Positions 42,350 through 55,355 of a stretch of 64,000 nt of DNA are shown piece by piece (the stretch's first letter is position 1; the number at the start of each line of letters is the position of its first letter). The position numbers were made by a program, and so were the translations under genes. The notes below the pieces were generated by a model. That model saw nothing but the letters and a program-made list of their open reading frames with translations, did not search any database and was not told the DNA's origin. Source of the stretch: Auricularia sp. M13 (Eukaryota; Basidiomycota; Agaricomycetes; Auriculariales; Auriculariaceae); the NCBI GenBank assembly GCA_037042915.1, contig CM073193.1, positions 3,720,001 through 3,784,000 on the forward strand. The letters are read 5' to 3'.

Positions 42350-45300
42350 TAACCCTCCGCTCTCTGTACCGCCGCCCACCTGCCCAGCCTGGATCCCTCT
42401 ACTGTTGCCGCCGCCGCCGCCGTCGCCGCCGCCGTCGCCTCGCGCCCGGCCGCGTCGCCCCCGCTGTCCCCGGCGCAGCCTGCAGACGAGGACCTCATCA
42501 ACCGCTCGCTGCTCGACTCGATTGACTCGTCCGTCGACCCAGGCCAGCCCCGCGATAACGACCTCGTGCTCCCCGCAAAACTCAACCCGCCGCACGCCCG
42601 CCCAGACTCGCCGCCCATGCATTACATCCACTCAGCAGTGTCCCCGCTCGCAGATTCATTCCCCGCAAAGAAGCAACCGTCTCTCTTCACCGCCCTCCAG
42701 CCGCTCGCCCACGACGGCGCAGAGCCGGACCCAATCAAGCCCGTCATGAACGGCTACAACGCCGCCCCGTATCGTACTACCACCGCCTTCAACGCCTTCA
42801 CGAACAATTCCCGCGCCCGCCAGCAGCAGCAACCCCCAGCCAGCGCGGGCCCATTCCGCGACCCGTTCTCTCAGCCATACCCGACCGCCGCAGACGTGTT
42901 TGGGCCTGCGCCCATGTCCGGACAGCAGCCGCAGCATCTAGCGCATCCCGACGCCATCTCGCCCAGCAGGATGTACGAGTACGATCAGGCGCTTGTCACA
43001 CTGCCCGCCACGAAGAGTCATTTCGGCGGTATCGCACAGGAGTCCCGCTTCGGGCCCTCCTCCAGCTTGTTACAGTCCCAGCAGGTGCAGATAAACAAGA
43101 GCCAGCAGCAGCACGCCGCCCCCGCACAAGCCCCCAACAGGGCCCGTACTTGCCAGCACCCAACTCCAATTATTCAATGCCAAACGGCATTACGGCCCCG
43201 CCCCCGCAACCTCAATTTCCTGCCCATCAACCTCCGGCCCAGGCCAATGGTCAGAATTTGCAGCCGGCGGGGCAGACCGCTACGGGAGAAGAAATTTCGA
43301 CCATTTTTGTTGTCGGCTTTCCCGAAGACATGCAGGTACGTCAACATATCTCGTTCAGTCGGCGCGAATCAAACTGACCGCCTTGTAGGAGCGCGAGTTC
43401 CAGAACATGTTTACGTTCTGCAGCGGGTTTGAAGCCGCGACGCTCAAGATCCCTAACAAGGACTCAAATGCGTACGGTACAAACAACAACGCTCCGCAGG
43501 CCCCAGCGGCCCGGCCCAATGGGTTTGGTCCCTCAGGGTATCCACAGCCCCAGATTGGCTATGCTGGCGATGGCTTCAGCACGGAGCAGGGCGTCGTCGC
43601 GTGGCCACCGTCAGGGCATGACGAGCACTTCGGTCGTCCCCAGGATCCGCAGCAGGCAATTCAAGCTCCCACGGTGCCTCCGCGCAAGCAAATCATTGGT
43701 TTTGCCAAGTTCAAGACCCGCGCGGAGGCACTCGAAGCTCGCGATGTTTTGCAGGGCAAGCGCATTGACATCGAGAAAGGCGCCGTGCTGAAAGCAGAAA
43801 TGGCCAAGAAGAACCTGCATACCAAGCGCGGCGTCGGTCCCCTCGGCATTCCGATGGCTTTGGTCGGTACCGGGGCCACCGTCGCTCCTGATACCCTTGC
43901 AGGCCTCGGCGCCATCAACGGTCTTCCTGCCGGTATCGGCGCCAGCGAAGCCCTGACGCAACGTGAGCGAGAGCTCGGCGCCATCGGCGCCATGGGCCTG
44001 GCGGGAGTTGCTTCGCGGAGTCGTGACCGGCCGGACGAGGTCGAAGAGAAGCTCCGTCGCGCGACACTAGCAGGACCCGTGGTTGGGGTGGCGTTCGCGC
44101 GTCGCGACCATGACGACAAGGAGCGCCGGCAGCGCGAATCGGACGCTGTCAAGATGCGAGGCTACGATGCCTTCTACTCTGTCCCCGCTCAGCATCGCCC
44201 CACCGGTGGTTCAGTTGCCCAGCCAGCAGAGAACACAGGAATATCGGGGTATCCATTCCCAGCCTCGACCTCGGGAACTGCTGCAGTGCAGCCCTTCTCA
44301 TCGCACGATCTGTTTGCTCCTGCGGGCACTGCAGGAACATGGGGACATGGTGCCCCGAAGACGGATCGCTTTGGTTCCAGTCGGGCGGTTGGAACTATTG
44401 GTCCTCCCAGGCCTCCGTCCGACCCGCAGTCCAGCCCGCCTCCTGCTGAGACCAGCACATCTTCGGCGTCGACAATAGGCTCGGCGACTATCACAGCGGC
44501 AGATGCTATGTCACCGAAGTCGCTGTCTCCGACCCAGGCATCTTCCCAGCTGCCTCCGCTAATGTTGCCGATGGCGAGTAGAGCATACTCACCTACCTCT
44601 GGTGAGGCTGGCGCTGGCGGCGACATGCGCTCTATGCCGGCTTCCAGCGGATCTAGCGTTGCGGGCAGCCAAGGTAGCGAGAATGGAGAGAGGGGACGAT
44701 CCGTCGCTTCTGGTGGTACGCCCAACGATGCGATGTCGCCACAGCAGCCAGCATCTCCGGTGTCTGGCGGCAGCTCTGTCACGACCAACGTTAACATGCG
44801 GCCAAACGTCACTGACCAAAATCCTCCAGTAAGTCTCATTCTTATTTTTCAGGACCCCGGTGTTGACTCACCATACCGTCAGATCAACACGCTTTATGTC
44901 GGGAACCTGCCTACCTCGCCACCTCCGGGCTACCCGCCGAACCAGCTTGAAGAAAGCCTGCGGATCCTATTTCAGCGATGTCCTGGATTCCGCAAGCTTG
45001 TCTTCAGGCAGAAGAGTAACGGGCCGATGTGCTTTGTAGAGGTGAACATTTTGTCTGTCTGTTCTTTAATATCGGGATGCTGACACCATTTTTCCCAGTT
45101 CGACGATGTTCAATTTGCGTCGCGCGCGATGCAAGATCTGTACGGCGATACATTGAACGGTCTTGTCAAGAACGGCATACGTCTTTCGTACAGCAAGAAT
45201 CCGCTCGGAGTTCGCACCCAGCCAACTGGCCCGACTCCTAATGCTAGACAAGAGCCGCCTCACACTGGTCCGATAGGGATCCAGGAGGCTTTCAATGGCC

Positions 45301-45707
45301 GTCACCTGCAATCACCGACGTCGCTCACCATGCCCATTGAAATTGGACATGGTCGTCCGCGTACTGAGGAGGTGCCAGGCATGTACAACAATTTTGCGGC
45401 TTCTCCGCCCTCTCGTTTTTTCCCGTCGCCGCCTCCTGGGCCGCACGCACGCCCTGCGTTCAGTCCATTGATGGCGCAACAGACTCAATATGCTCGTCCT
45501 TCGACGCAGCAGCATGTCTACGCACCTGCGCCAGTATCTGGCTTCAACTTCGGGCCCGGTGCGCTCTCGCCAGCGTCTCCGCCGCCGGTGTGGATGCCGC
45601 CCTCCGCCCCCAATGACTCTATAGACGATCGGTACATGTCCCCGGGTGACTTTGGCACTCACGCTATTTCGCCTTCTCCCGGCCTCGAGGTGTCCCGAGC
45701 AGCATGA
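42350..45707 (+). CDS. Scw1/Whi3-type RRM RNA-binding protein
   Basis: Two-RRM protein like fission-yeast Scw1 (cell-wall integrity) and yeast Whi3 (mRNA retention). The start is unresolved. The frame is open without ATG from about 42350 ([20 protein letters not shown]), and the first in-frame ATG is at 42617 ([14 protein letters not shown]). A Gln/Pro/Ala-rich region leads to RRM1: [17 protein letters not shown], intron, [20 protein letters not shown] and [21 protein letters not shown] long Ser/Pro linker follows, then RRM2: [39 protein letters not shown], intron, [20 protein letters not shown] and [17 protein letters not shown]. The tail is Pro-rich, ending GLEVSRAA at 45707. Near 43130 the frame changes, either by a 56-nt intron (43085-43140) or by one missing C in a C5 run. 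Confidence 0.82.
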
Positions 45708-46239
45708 TTGGCATTTTCCCTCTCCCTCTTGCATCCACCCTTGCATTATAGTTCACGACCACTCTCGCCTGCGTTTGGATCAGCATCAGCGCCCCGTCGA
45801 CTTTATCTACTATTTCATTGCCTCGCCTGAATCTGAACACATCACATCGTCTCGCGCTTTTATCATGTCTTCAAGCTCTGTCCTCCCCCTCTCTGTTATT
45901 GTCGCTATTCCTCCTGCCGCCTGCCATAATCCCAAACCGCAATTCCGTCAGCATACGTCGCATGAGTTCACAGTTATTGTCTTTTCACAGTCTCCCTGTC
46001 CGTGTTCTGCATCGCATGCTGTTTGGCTAGTGCTTCGTGTCGCGAGTCGCCTTTCTCCTCCCCATTACATTGCCATATCTGTACTGTAACATTGGTACAT
46101 ATGTACGCCGCGCCAACGAATTTATTCTTCGCTGTTCTGACGCTGCGGCGGGCTGGCTGTGTGAGAAATGGTTCCGGGGCGGGGGTGTCTTGAGTGTCGG
46201 AGTTTTGCACACAGGTTGGCTGCAGCTCTCCTGACGACC
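45708..46239. other. intergenic: SCW1 3' region and protease promoter
   Basis: 532 bp between two plus-strand genes. C/T-rich from 45720 to 46090. Overlapping open frames there (45646-46089) look like chance. No repeat is seen. Confidence 0.45.
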
Positions 46240-47765
<1,526 letters not shown>

Positions 47766-47968
47766 ATTTTGCCATGAGGCTATCCTTTGACTGGAATCAA
47801 TCCATGTAATTTTTTGCTTGCATTGCTGCTATGGAGGCAATACACACAGTGCATCGAACGACGTTGTATATCTTACGTTCCGAATGTGTACTCTGTCATC
47901 TTGGTGCGTGGGTCAGGACAAGCAAGTCTCGTCACTTTGGCACTCCGAGTCTCGTGCTTCTTCCAACT

Positions 47969-49981
47969 ATGTCAAGATCACATTTGCACTCGCGGGGCGC
48001 GCGCCCCTCCGCGACTGGTACAGGCCAGAGCAAGAGAAGCTTGGTGTCAAGCCAAGCTTGGAAGTCATTAGACAGAGTCCAGGTGCTCGACGGGGAGTAT
48101 GCGCATGACGGATGCGTGAACGCTTTGTCCTGGATAGATTCTCAGACACTCGCGAGCTCAGGTTTGTGCACCCACTTCTTGTATGCTCTTCAACTGAAGT
48201 CGTAAAGGCGATGACACTCGGTATGCCAGATGAAATGTCATGATCAGGCTCATGACAGGATGTTGCAGCGTCCATTTCTGGCGCCTAAATCCCTCGACCG
48301 ACGATTATGAGTTCGACTGCACGGGCATCCTGCGCACTGGTCACCGCTCGAATATATTCAACGTCCAATACTTGCCCGGATCCGCCTCCCATATTGTGAC
48401 GTGCGCACGAGACCGGCAGGTGCGCGTGTTCGATGTGTCTCGCGCCTGGCAGCCAGACGTGGACCCCGGGAGCACTGCCGTCGGCGGCACGCCTGTTCGG
48501 ATGGACACGGACTCGGCCTGTATACGCGTGTTCAAGTGTCATGCAAGCGACGTGAAACGTATTGTCGTCGACGGCGCGACGCAGTTCCTCACGGTGTCCG
48601 AGGTGGGCTCCGAGTCTCTTGTCAGCCCTTCACGCTCAGGCAGGCCGACCCTGATTCCCTAGGACGGTACCGTGCGCCATCATGACCTGAGGGCGCCCCA
48701 TACATGCTCCAGAGACCGTGACTCGTGCCCTCCGCCGCTGATCAACGTGAACTTTCCCCTCTCGGCCTTGACATCGTCGGTGTTGAGGCCTTGGTATATC
48801 GTCGTGGCTGGCGAGGTGCGTTTCCTTTGACACGCTGAGTGTGCAGCCCGCTCATTATACTTGCAGTCGCCCTATGTGTGTAGGTCTTCCGACCGCGGAG
48901 GCCATGTTGTATTAATGCATGTACGCAGGGCTTCTTGTACGACAGACGGGCTGTTGGGCGTAGAACCGAGGAGGAGTGGGGCGTTCCGCTCTCCTCGACT
49001 TCCAACGGGTTTTCTACGTGCGTGCGGCGCTATGGACGCGCGACACGAGGTTCTGCAGAGATGCGTGGACGCGAGCATATCACCGGTGCCCGCCTCTCAA
49101 ACGAAAATAGCGAAGAGGTACGTCCTATCACGCCCTCTTAGGACGCTTGCGAAATAACACCCGTTACAGCTACTTCTGTGTATGTGCGCGGCTGCCGAGG
49201 GCTGATTTAGACTGATCTATCCTGAGCAGCATATCATGCAGACGCGGTTTATCGTTATTTTCTGCACGACGATCCTGTGGGCGGTCGAGACAGCAGTTCA
49301 CCTTCGCCGAGCCGTAAGCGAAGACGATTGGGAGAAATTGTCGAATCCAGTGAAGATCCCGATGGCGACGATCCTATGAACGGTGAAGGCTCATCGTCTC
49401 CTGCTTCCGAGGATGATGAAAGTGGCGAGAACGAAGAATGGCAAACGGATGAGGAGGACAACTTACAGGAGGAACTCCGAGTTCCTATCGTCCTGCCCCG
49501 GACGCGCTATCAGGGTGCGGCCAACATTGCGACGGTCAAAGATGTCAACTTTCTGGGCCACCGAGACGAATACGTGGTCTCTGGCTCCGACGATGGCAAC
49601 TGGTTCATGTGGGATAAGGACGGTCAACTCCAGGGCATCTGGGAAGGCGACGGCAGTGTCGTCAATGTCATCGAGAGCCACCCTTCACTACCTCTTGTTG
49701 CGACTTCCGGTATTGATGAGACTGTGAAAGTGCGTATGGTTGTACAATCTGCATGCGCCCCTCACGCAGGAGTAGATTTTCGCGCCTTCGACCACAAAAA
49801 CTTCTCGCGCATGGACCGTGCCGACGAGATCGTGTCCGAGAACACCACCCGGCGGCACAGGCCGCGTACGATATTCCTCACACCCGCCGATCTTTTGCGC
49901 TACCGCGGTGTTTTCTTGCAAGCACTTGCGGACGATGACAATGGAGAGGCTTCGGAGGGCGGCCAATGTGTTCACCAGTAA
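47969..49981 (+). CDS. WD40 protein of the DCAF6/DCAF8 type (CUL4-DDB1 substrate receptor-like)
   Basis: WD40 propeller with the layout of DDB1-CUL4-associated factors. Start MSRSHLHSRGARPSATGTGQ (47969), then VLDGEYAHDGCVNALSWIDS and LASSG. Blades follow with FNVQYLPGSASHIVTCARDR, VRVFDVSRAWQPD and SACIRVFKCHASDVKRIVVD. DGTVRHHDLRAPHTC is the DCAF-style VRxxDLR element. After an acidic insert (SSEDPDGDDPMNGEGSSSPA) come VNFLGHRDEYVVSGSDDGNW, FMWDKDGQLQGIWEGDGSVV and NVIESHPSLPLVATSGIDET. The C-terminal blade should continue with an IFAP motif. IFAPSTTKTS is present in one frame and NFSRMDRADEIVSENTTRRH in another; a jump near 49795 separates them. The frame ends at 49981. Confidence 0.75.
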
Positions 49982-50496
49982 AGCAGTCGAAAAAAAAAAC
50001 GAGTGATAGTTCCTTGTATCTAGTCCTGACAAGCCTTGTATCCATAAGTTTGAATCAACGCCTTGCATCGCCTGTTATATTCTGCTGTAGAGCGGACCTG
50101 ACGCGCTCTTCGGCTCATTCATGACGCGATTCCGAGCTCGGCTAGGCGCCGAAAGCGCGTTGTCTCCGTCCAGGACGCGGACTTCGAGCGCGAAAGACAA
50201 CTGGTCTTCCATATAGCCCCCATCGCTGTGTAGCTGATACAGGGTTCTCGCGACACTGTGAGTGATATTGCTCGCGTTTCGCAGATGGGCTAATTTCGCA
50301 TATTTAGCAGCCACAACGTACGCTGGTACAACCTCTAACGCACCTTGTGCTACCCGGACCAGAAGGCCAACCGCCTCGGCGAGGGAAATATCGACGCTGC
50401 ATAGAATCGCGGTGTAATCGACGCACGACGGACAGCCTGCATCCACTGGCTACTCACCGGACGGCGAACGGCGAACCGATTCTCGAGCGGTTTACC
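49982..50496. other. intergenic stretch with a possible small minus-strand gene
   Basis: 515 bp between the DCAF-like gene and CTK1. A9 run near 49990. It contains a candidate small gene on the minus strand, listed separately. Confidence 0.4.
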
Positions 50497-50498
50497 AT
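50075..50498 (-). CDS. possible small gene, family unknown
   Basis: The minus strand is open from about 50446 to a stop at 50075-50077. It reads SLAEAVGLLVRVAQGALEVV, then LAHLRNASNITHSVARTLYQ and LHSDGGYMEDQLSFALEVRV, ending SASGPLYSRI. Canonical splice signals (GTGAGT to CAG, and GTGCGT to TAG) would also allow a start at ATG 50498, MVNRSRIGSPFAVR. An alternative in another frame starts MQAVRRASITPRFYAAS and looks like a mitochondrial presequence. The two models cannot be separated by eye. No family is recognised. The composition is protein-like, but the stretch could be the 5' region of CTK1 only. Confidence 0.3.
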
Positions 50499-53400
50499 GC
50501 ACTCTAGTCACAGCCGCGCACGGCGGCGTCAAGACTCGCGCTCGCCTGTCCGCGACAGGGACAGAAGCCCAGTACTTCTGCCTAGAGGGCATACACACGA
50601 CGCTGACCAGGGCTCACGCTCGTCCTACTCCCATGCACATTCCAGGTCTCAGCCGCAGCCTACAAGCTCGCGCACTAGCCAGTCGCGAAGAAAGACTCAT
50701 CAGCATGACCTGCCTCCGCCGCCGTACCCTGCGTCGTCTGCTGGGCTCAGAGATGATCGCAGGGACGACCATTACGGCGCAGCCCCCGTAAACGTTTACA
50801 GTAGCCATCGTCATGAAGACTACTATGACCGCCCGGAGGATTCATGGCCACGTTCCTCACATTACCAGACAGAATGGAACGGCCGTACAGAGGATTATGG
50901 CTACCAAGAAAGTGGCTGGCTTCCTCCACAATACGTCAATGGGCCGCACGACCATTGGGTGCCGTCCGACGCAAGGCGTGACCACAGGTACGAGCCGCGC
51001 GAACAACCCTATGCTCGCGAGGAAAGGCGCCAGTCATGGCCTGTTGAAGAAAGCTGGCCTCCGCCGCGAGGCCGAGACCCCATCAACAATTGGCAGCCTC
51101 CTTCACAGAGCAGCTGGTCGCCCCGCAAAGAACCCGTGGATCGTGGCATGCGTCACGATGAGCGGGTTTGGCAGCCAGCACCGAACTGGCAGGAACGTCG
51201 ACAGAGCACGCGCCAGGAGAACGAGCAGCTCCACGTTCGCGGTACGATGGCGACGATAGACGGGCGCACTCATATCGCGCTGATGAAAAGGCCGATACTG
51301 AGGCTCGAACGTGAGATTTATTCATCCTTTGATCTGCACCACTGACCCGTCTCCGCGACAGTCCGAAGAATCGTGCACAAAAGACCCACAACGGCAAGAC
51401 CACTAAACGACAACGCTCTCCATCGCTTACTCGCTCGCGCTCTGTATCTCGCTCTCCTCGCTCTCGCCCGACTTCACCCTTCCACTCCAGATCGCCCAAG
51501 AGGCGACGCCATGAAGCCGAAGATATTCGCGACAAGAGTCACCGGGAACGTCCCCGGAAGCGCTCTACATCCCGCGAGTCGCGCACCTCGGTCAAGGCTG
51601 ACACTAGAGACCGTGGCCGCAAGCGGCAACGAAGCCTCTCTCCATCTTCCAGCCGAAGTCGCAGTCCCGTTGCGGCACCACGCGCGTTGCATCGATTACC
51701 TGGGCCTCAGCCTCTCCGCAAGCTACCTCCTCCAACCGAGCCCTTGTCTGTCAAGCCGACCAATAACATCGCAGACAAGGCCCCAACCAATGGTCAGGCC
51801 AACGGAACGCGGCGCAACAAGGTAGATACCAACTTTTTCTGTGTCGACTACAAGCCTTGTTAACTGGATGTTATAGCAGCGGAATAATGACCAGGAATTG
51901 CGTTCCGGGAGCAATTCGATTCAGCCTCGTCCACAGACTCGACGAAACCCGGAGGATATGGACCAGGACCCGCCAAGGGACCAAGCAGTCCACAAAGACA
52001 ACGGCAAAGCTCGCACAGGCGGCAAGCAATCAAATAATGATAAGCCGCAGACGCCGTTGGTCAAGAAGTTCTTCCCTGGCGATGAGGAAGAATCCACCCC
52101 GCATCGAGCAGGCCTGGGACGTCAATCGCTTCCAGCTCGCCCAGACTTACCAAGTCGCCCACAAGCACTGCAATCTCCCGCCGGGCGAGAACTGCCACGG
52201 CAAGTCGCTGGTCCGAGCAAAGAGCCAGCAAGAGTCGCCCCATCTCCGCTACATGCTCTTGACCGAGGTCTGAACGATTCGGCTCGGTCTTCACCACGAA
52301 TACCTCCACCGCTTTACGCGCCCTCGCCTTCCCTTCCGCCACGTCCGCTTGGCCCTTCACAGAATCCCACACCTACTTCCCGACCTACTCCTACCCCGCG
52401 GCGCACAGAAGAAGCGCATGCCACGACAGACTGTGAGTAATGGGATGTGTATAGACTTTCTCTAATGACTTCACAGCGCGATCCGATGAGCTTGCTACTT
52501 TACAGACAACGGCAGATTTATTCAAGGTCGTCGCGAAAGTCGGCGAGGGCACCTTTGGTCAGGTGTACAAAGCCGGCAATGGTGCTGGAGGCTTTGTCGC
52601 CCTCAAGCGTATCCGCATGGAGTCTGAGCGCGAAGGTTTCCCAGTGACCGCCATGCGCGAAATCAAGCTGCTGCAGTCCCTATCTCACGTCAATATCGTC
52701 AAGCTGCACGAGATGATGATTTCTAAAGGTGCGTGCGCTTCGTCATTGCAGATACCGCTGTCTTACATCCATAGGCGCCGTCTACATGGTGTGCGAGTAC
52801 ATGAATCACGACCTCACGGGAGTGCTGTGCCAGAAGCAGTTCATATTCTCTCCCGCCCACATCAAAGCGCTCTGCCGCCAGATGTTTGCCGGTCTTGCGT
52901 ATCTTCACCACAAGGGCGTTATTCATCGCGACCTCAAGGGCTCGAACATCTTGCTGAACAACCGCGGCGAGCTCAAGCTGGCAGATTTCGGTCTTGCGCG
53001 CTTTTACCATAAGCGTCGCCAAGCAGATTATACGAACCGAGTCATCACGCAGTGGTATAGGCCTCCGGAGCTACTCCTCGGCGCGACTGTCTACGGCCCA
53101 GAAGTGGACATGTGGAGTGCTGGGTATGTTTTACACCCAGCAAAGAAAACCTTTCGCCTCAGACTTTGCCAGATGCATCATGCTCGAGTTGTTCACTCGC
53201 CGGCCTATCTTCCAAGGAGACGACGAGATTCATCAGCTCCAAGTCATCTACCGCGTTATGGGCACTCCCAATACTGTTGAATGGCCCGAGCTGGTTGAGC
53301 AGCCTTGGTATGAGCTCGTCAAGCCCAAGGAGGTAGTTCCCAGTCAATTTCGCGAATCTTTCTCGCGCTGGTTGTCACCGGCGGCCTTGGACGTCGCTCA

Positions 53401-53675
53401 AGCACTCCTTGCTTACAATCCAAAGCGGAGGATGTCGGCAGCTCAGGCCCTTGCGGCGCCATATTTTCTATCCGAGGATCCACGCCCAGAGATGCCAACT
53501 GGGTTCGTGTTGGACTCGCGCGATCCTGGTTTGAGCTCATGTACTTCACAGTTTATCAACGCTGATAGGCGAGTGGCATGAACTGGACTCCAAGAAGGAG
53601 CGGGCAGAACGAGCGAAACAAAAGCGCAGAGTGGACGAGGAGAATGTAGGCGACGCGACGGGGACGAGAGAATGA
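50497..53675 (+). CDS. CTK1: CTD kinase catalytic subunit (Ctk1/Lsk1, CDK12-like)
   Basis: Cyclin-dependent kinase that phosphorylates Ser2 of the RNA polymerase II tail during elongation. The first 600 residues are Arg/Ser/Pro-rich (RQDSRSPVRDRDRSPVLLPR; later SLTRSRSVSRSPRSRPTSP), typical of CDK12-like kinases. The kinase domain starts LFKVVAKVGEGTFGQVYKAG. VALKRIRMESEREGFPVTAM and REIKLLQSLSHVNIVKLHEM show the PVTAMRE helix (variant of PITAIRE). GAVYMVCEYMNHDL, VIHRDLKGSNILLNNRGELK, LADFGLARFY and YTNRVITQWYRPPELLLGAT carry the catalytic and activation loops. DMWSAG splices to CIMLELFTRRPIFQGDDE. A last exon gives STLIGEWHELDSKKERAERA, the GEWHE motif of this group; stop 53673-53675. The start at 50497 is the first in-frame ATG. 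Confidence 0.9.
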
Positions 53676-53747
53676 ATCATCTGTACCATCTCCCAATTGG
53701 GGTATTTTTTATTCATCGTGCAAACAGAACGCAATTTCTATTCTTGA

Positions 53748-55271
53748 TCATGCAGCAACAGGTACATTTGGCATCAGGCCTTTCTGTATAAGCTGTTGGA
53801 CGATGGATTCGACCTAACAAGGAGACGCGGTTGTCAGCAGTCACACTCATGAATACTACATGACAGGGCAGACATACACTGGCGGATGTCATGCGAATTT
53901 GGTTGTCCCATTGCTTGGTGAGCGGCGCGCCAGTGTCTTCCGTGTGCTGATCGACGTCTCCCAAGCCACCGGCCTTGCCCTGCGCCTCGTGCTCCTCCTC
54001 TTCGAACCAGATGAGGCGGTCGACTTGGTCGATCCAACCTCGCAGGCGACCTTGCTCGATCATCTTGCGCGCCATGGTCTCTGCAGCGCTAGGCGCGAGG
54101 TCGAGAAGTGCACCAAGGCCGGAGAATGTGATGTTGTTGTAAATTTTAGAGCAAGCCAGCAGGTTGTGCTCCATGACCGCACGGTCCAGGACGGTAGATG
54201 GACCAGTGCGTTTGCTCGCGCCCGGTTCCCCCGCTTCGTTAGCTGCAGCGGCTGCTGCCAGACGGTCGTTAGACGACTGCGCGATCTTGGCCAGCTGGTG
54301 CGGCTTGAGCGAAGCTTCGAAGCCCTGGATCTCCGCGGGGCGCAGGATGCGGTCAAGGAACATCTTCGTGAGGATAGTGTGGCTGGGAAGCTGCGCAGTG
54401 CGCTCATCGCGGCACAGCGATGCGAGAACGCGAGAACGGTTCGGCCCTGCGGGTGCAAGCACTGCGCAGGTGACGGCGGCGGACAGAGCCTGGTTCCGCT
54501 CGTCCTCGTCGATCTCGCCTATCCAGCTGAGTTCGTGATAACGCAGTGCGGCCTCGAGGAACTTGCGGCTGTAGTCCATGATTCGAGCTTGAGAGAGCTT
54601 GAAGGAGAGTTGGAGCTCACGATCTTGCGTGGAGTGGATGAGCAACGCGGCGCGGTTATAGTAGGTTTCTGCCTGTATCGAGTCCTCCTCCTCGAGCAGG
54701 AGACGCACAATGCGAATATAAACGCGTAGCTTATCTTCATCAGCAATAAGGCTATGGTAAGAGCGAGATGGTCATTAGCTGAGCACAAATGACTTTGCTG
54801 GATGCATACCGATGTCCCGACTCCAGCGAAACTCCCATGAGCACGCGAGCAGCTTCACTCCAGTCCTCCTCCTCCTCAAAAATATCTGCAAGCTGGTAGC
54901 GCAGTCCTGAAACCTATTGATATTGTCCGGCAACAGGATGAGTGACGCGGCAGGACATGTGGCGAGCGCAATGCACACCTGTTCCTCGAAGCTGACTAGG
55001 CGCGGCTGGAGGATTTCCAGCGTGTCCTGGATGATTTTCTTGCGTATCTCCGAGTCCTTGACGGCGCCAGATAGGGAAGAGACGAGCTCTGAGATGACCT
55101 GGCGCGCGACGACGAGACCGACGCGTTCATCGGTCACGACAGTCTGGACGAGCGCGACGGTGTCCTTTGTGGGGTTCGGCTGGGCGAGGTAGCCTGGAGG
55201 AGCTGGCTGAGGCCTGCCTGCTTGTCCTTCTGGGACGCGGTAGCAGCGAGCTGTGCGAGTTTTCCTTCCAT
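53748..55271 (-). CDS. CSN4: COP9 signalosome subunit 4 (PCI domain)
   Basis: Subunit of the complex that removes NEDD8 from cullin-RING ligases. Start MEGKLAQLAATASQKDKQAG (55271), followed by VGLVVARQVISELVSSLSGA and VSFEEQ. LRYQLADIFEEEEDWSEAAR and VLMGVSLESG lead to helical repeats: LLLEEEDSIQAETYYNRAAL, FKLSQARIMDYSRKFLEAAL and RYHELSWIGEIDEDERNQAL. The PCI/winged-helix domain includes MEHNLLACSKIYNNITFSGL, ETMARKMIEQGRLRGWIDQV and DRLIWFEEEE. The last exon is VESIVQQLIQKGLMPNVPVA, stop 53748-53750. The gene is convergent with CTK1 (72 bp) and divergent from CENP-A (84 bp). A proteasome Rpn5 assignment was considered, but the ITFSGLGALL and IGEID motifs fit Csn4. Confidence 0.88.
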
Positions 55272-55355
55272 GGTCGTCGTTGTGGCGTGAACGGAACTAA
55301 GAGGCCGAGGTGCGGCGGCTACGCCCGGTGGTTCAACCTTGCCCTTCGTCTTGCC
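55272..55355. promoter_or_regulatory. 84-bp divergent promoter CSN4/CENP-A
   Basis: 84 bp separate the CSN4 ATG (55271) from the CENP-A ATG (55356). Cell-cycle control of CENP-A would have to act within or through the CSN4 leader. No recognised element is seen. Confidence 0.45.

Noticed and set aside
43611-44839. Overlapping minus-strand ORFs within SCW1
   Set aside because: Antisense of the Ser/Pro/Ala linker. The plus strand carries both RRMs.
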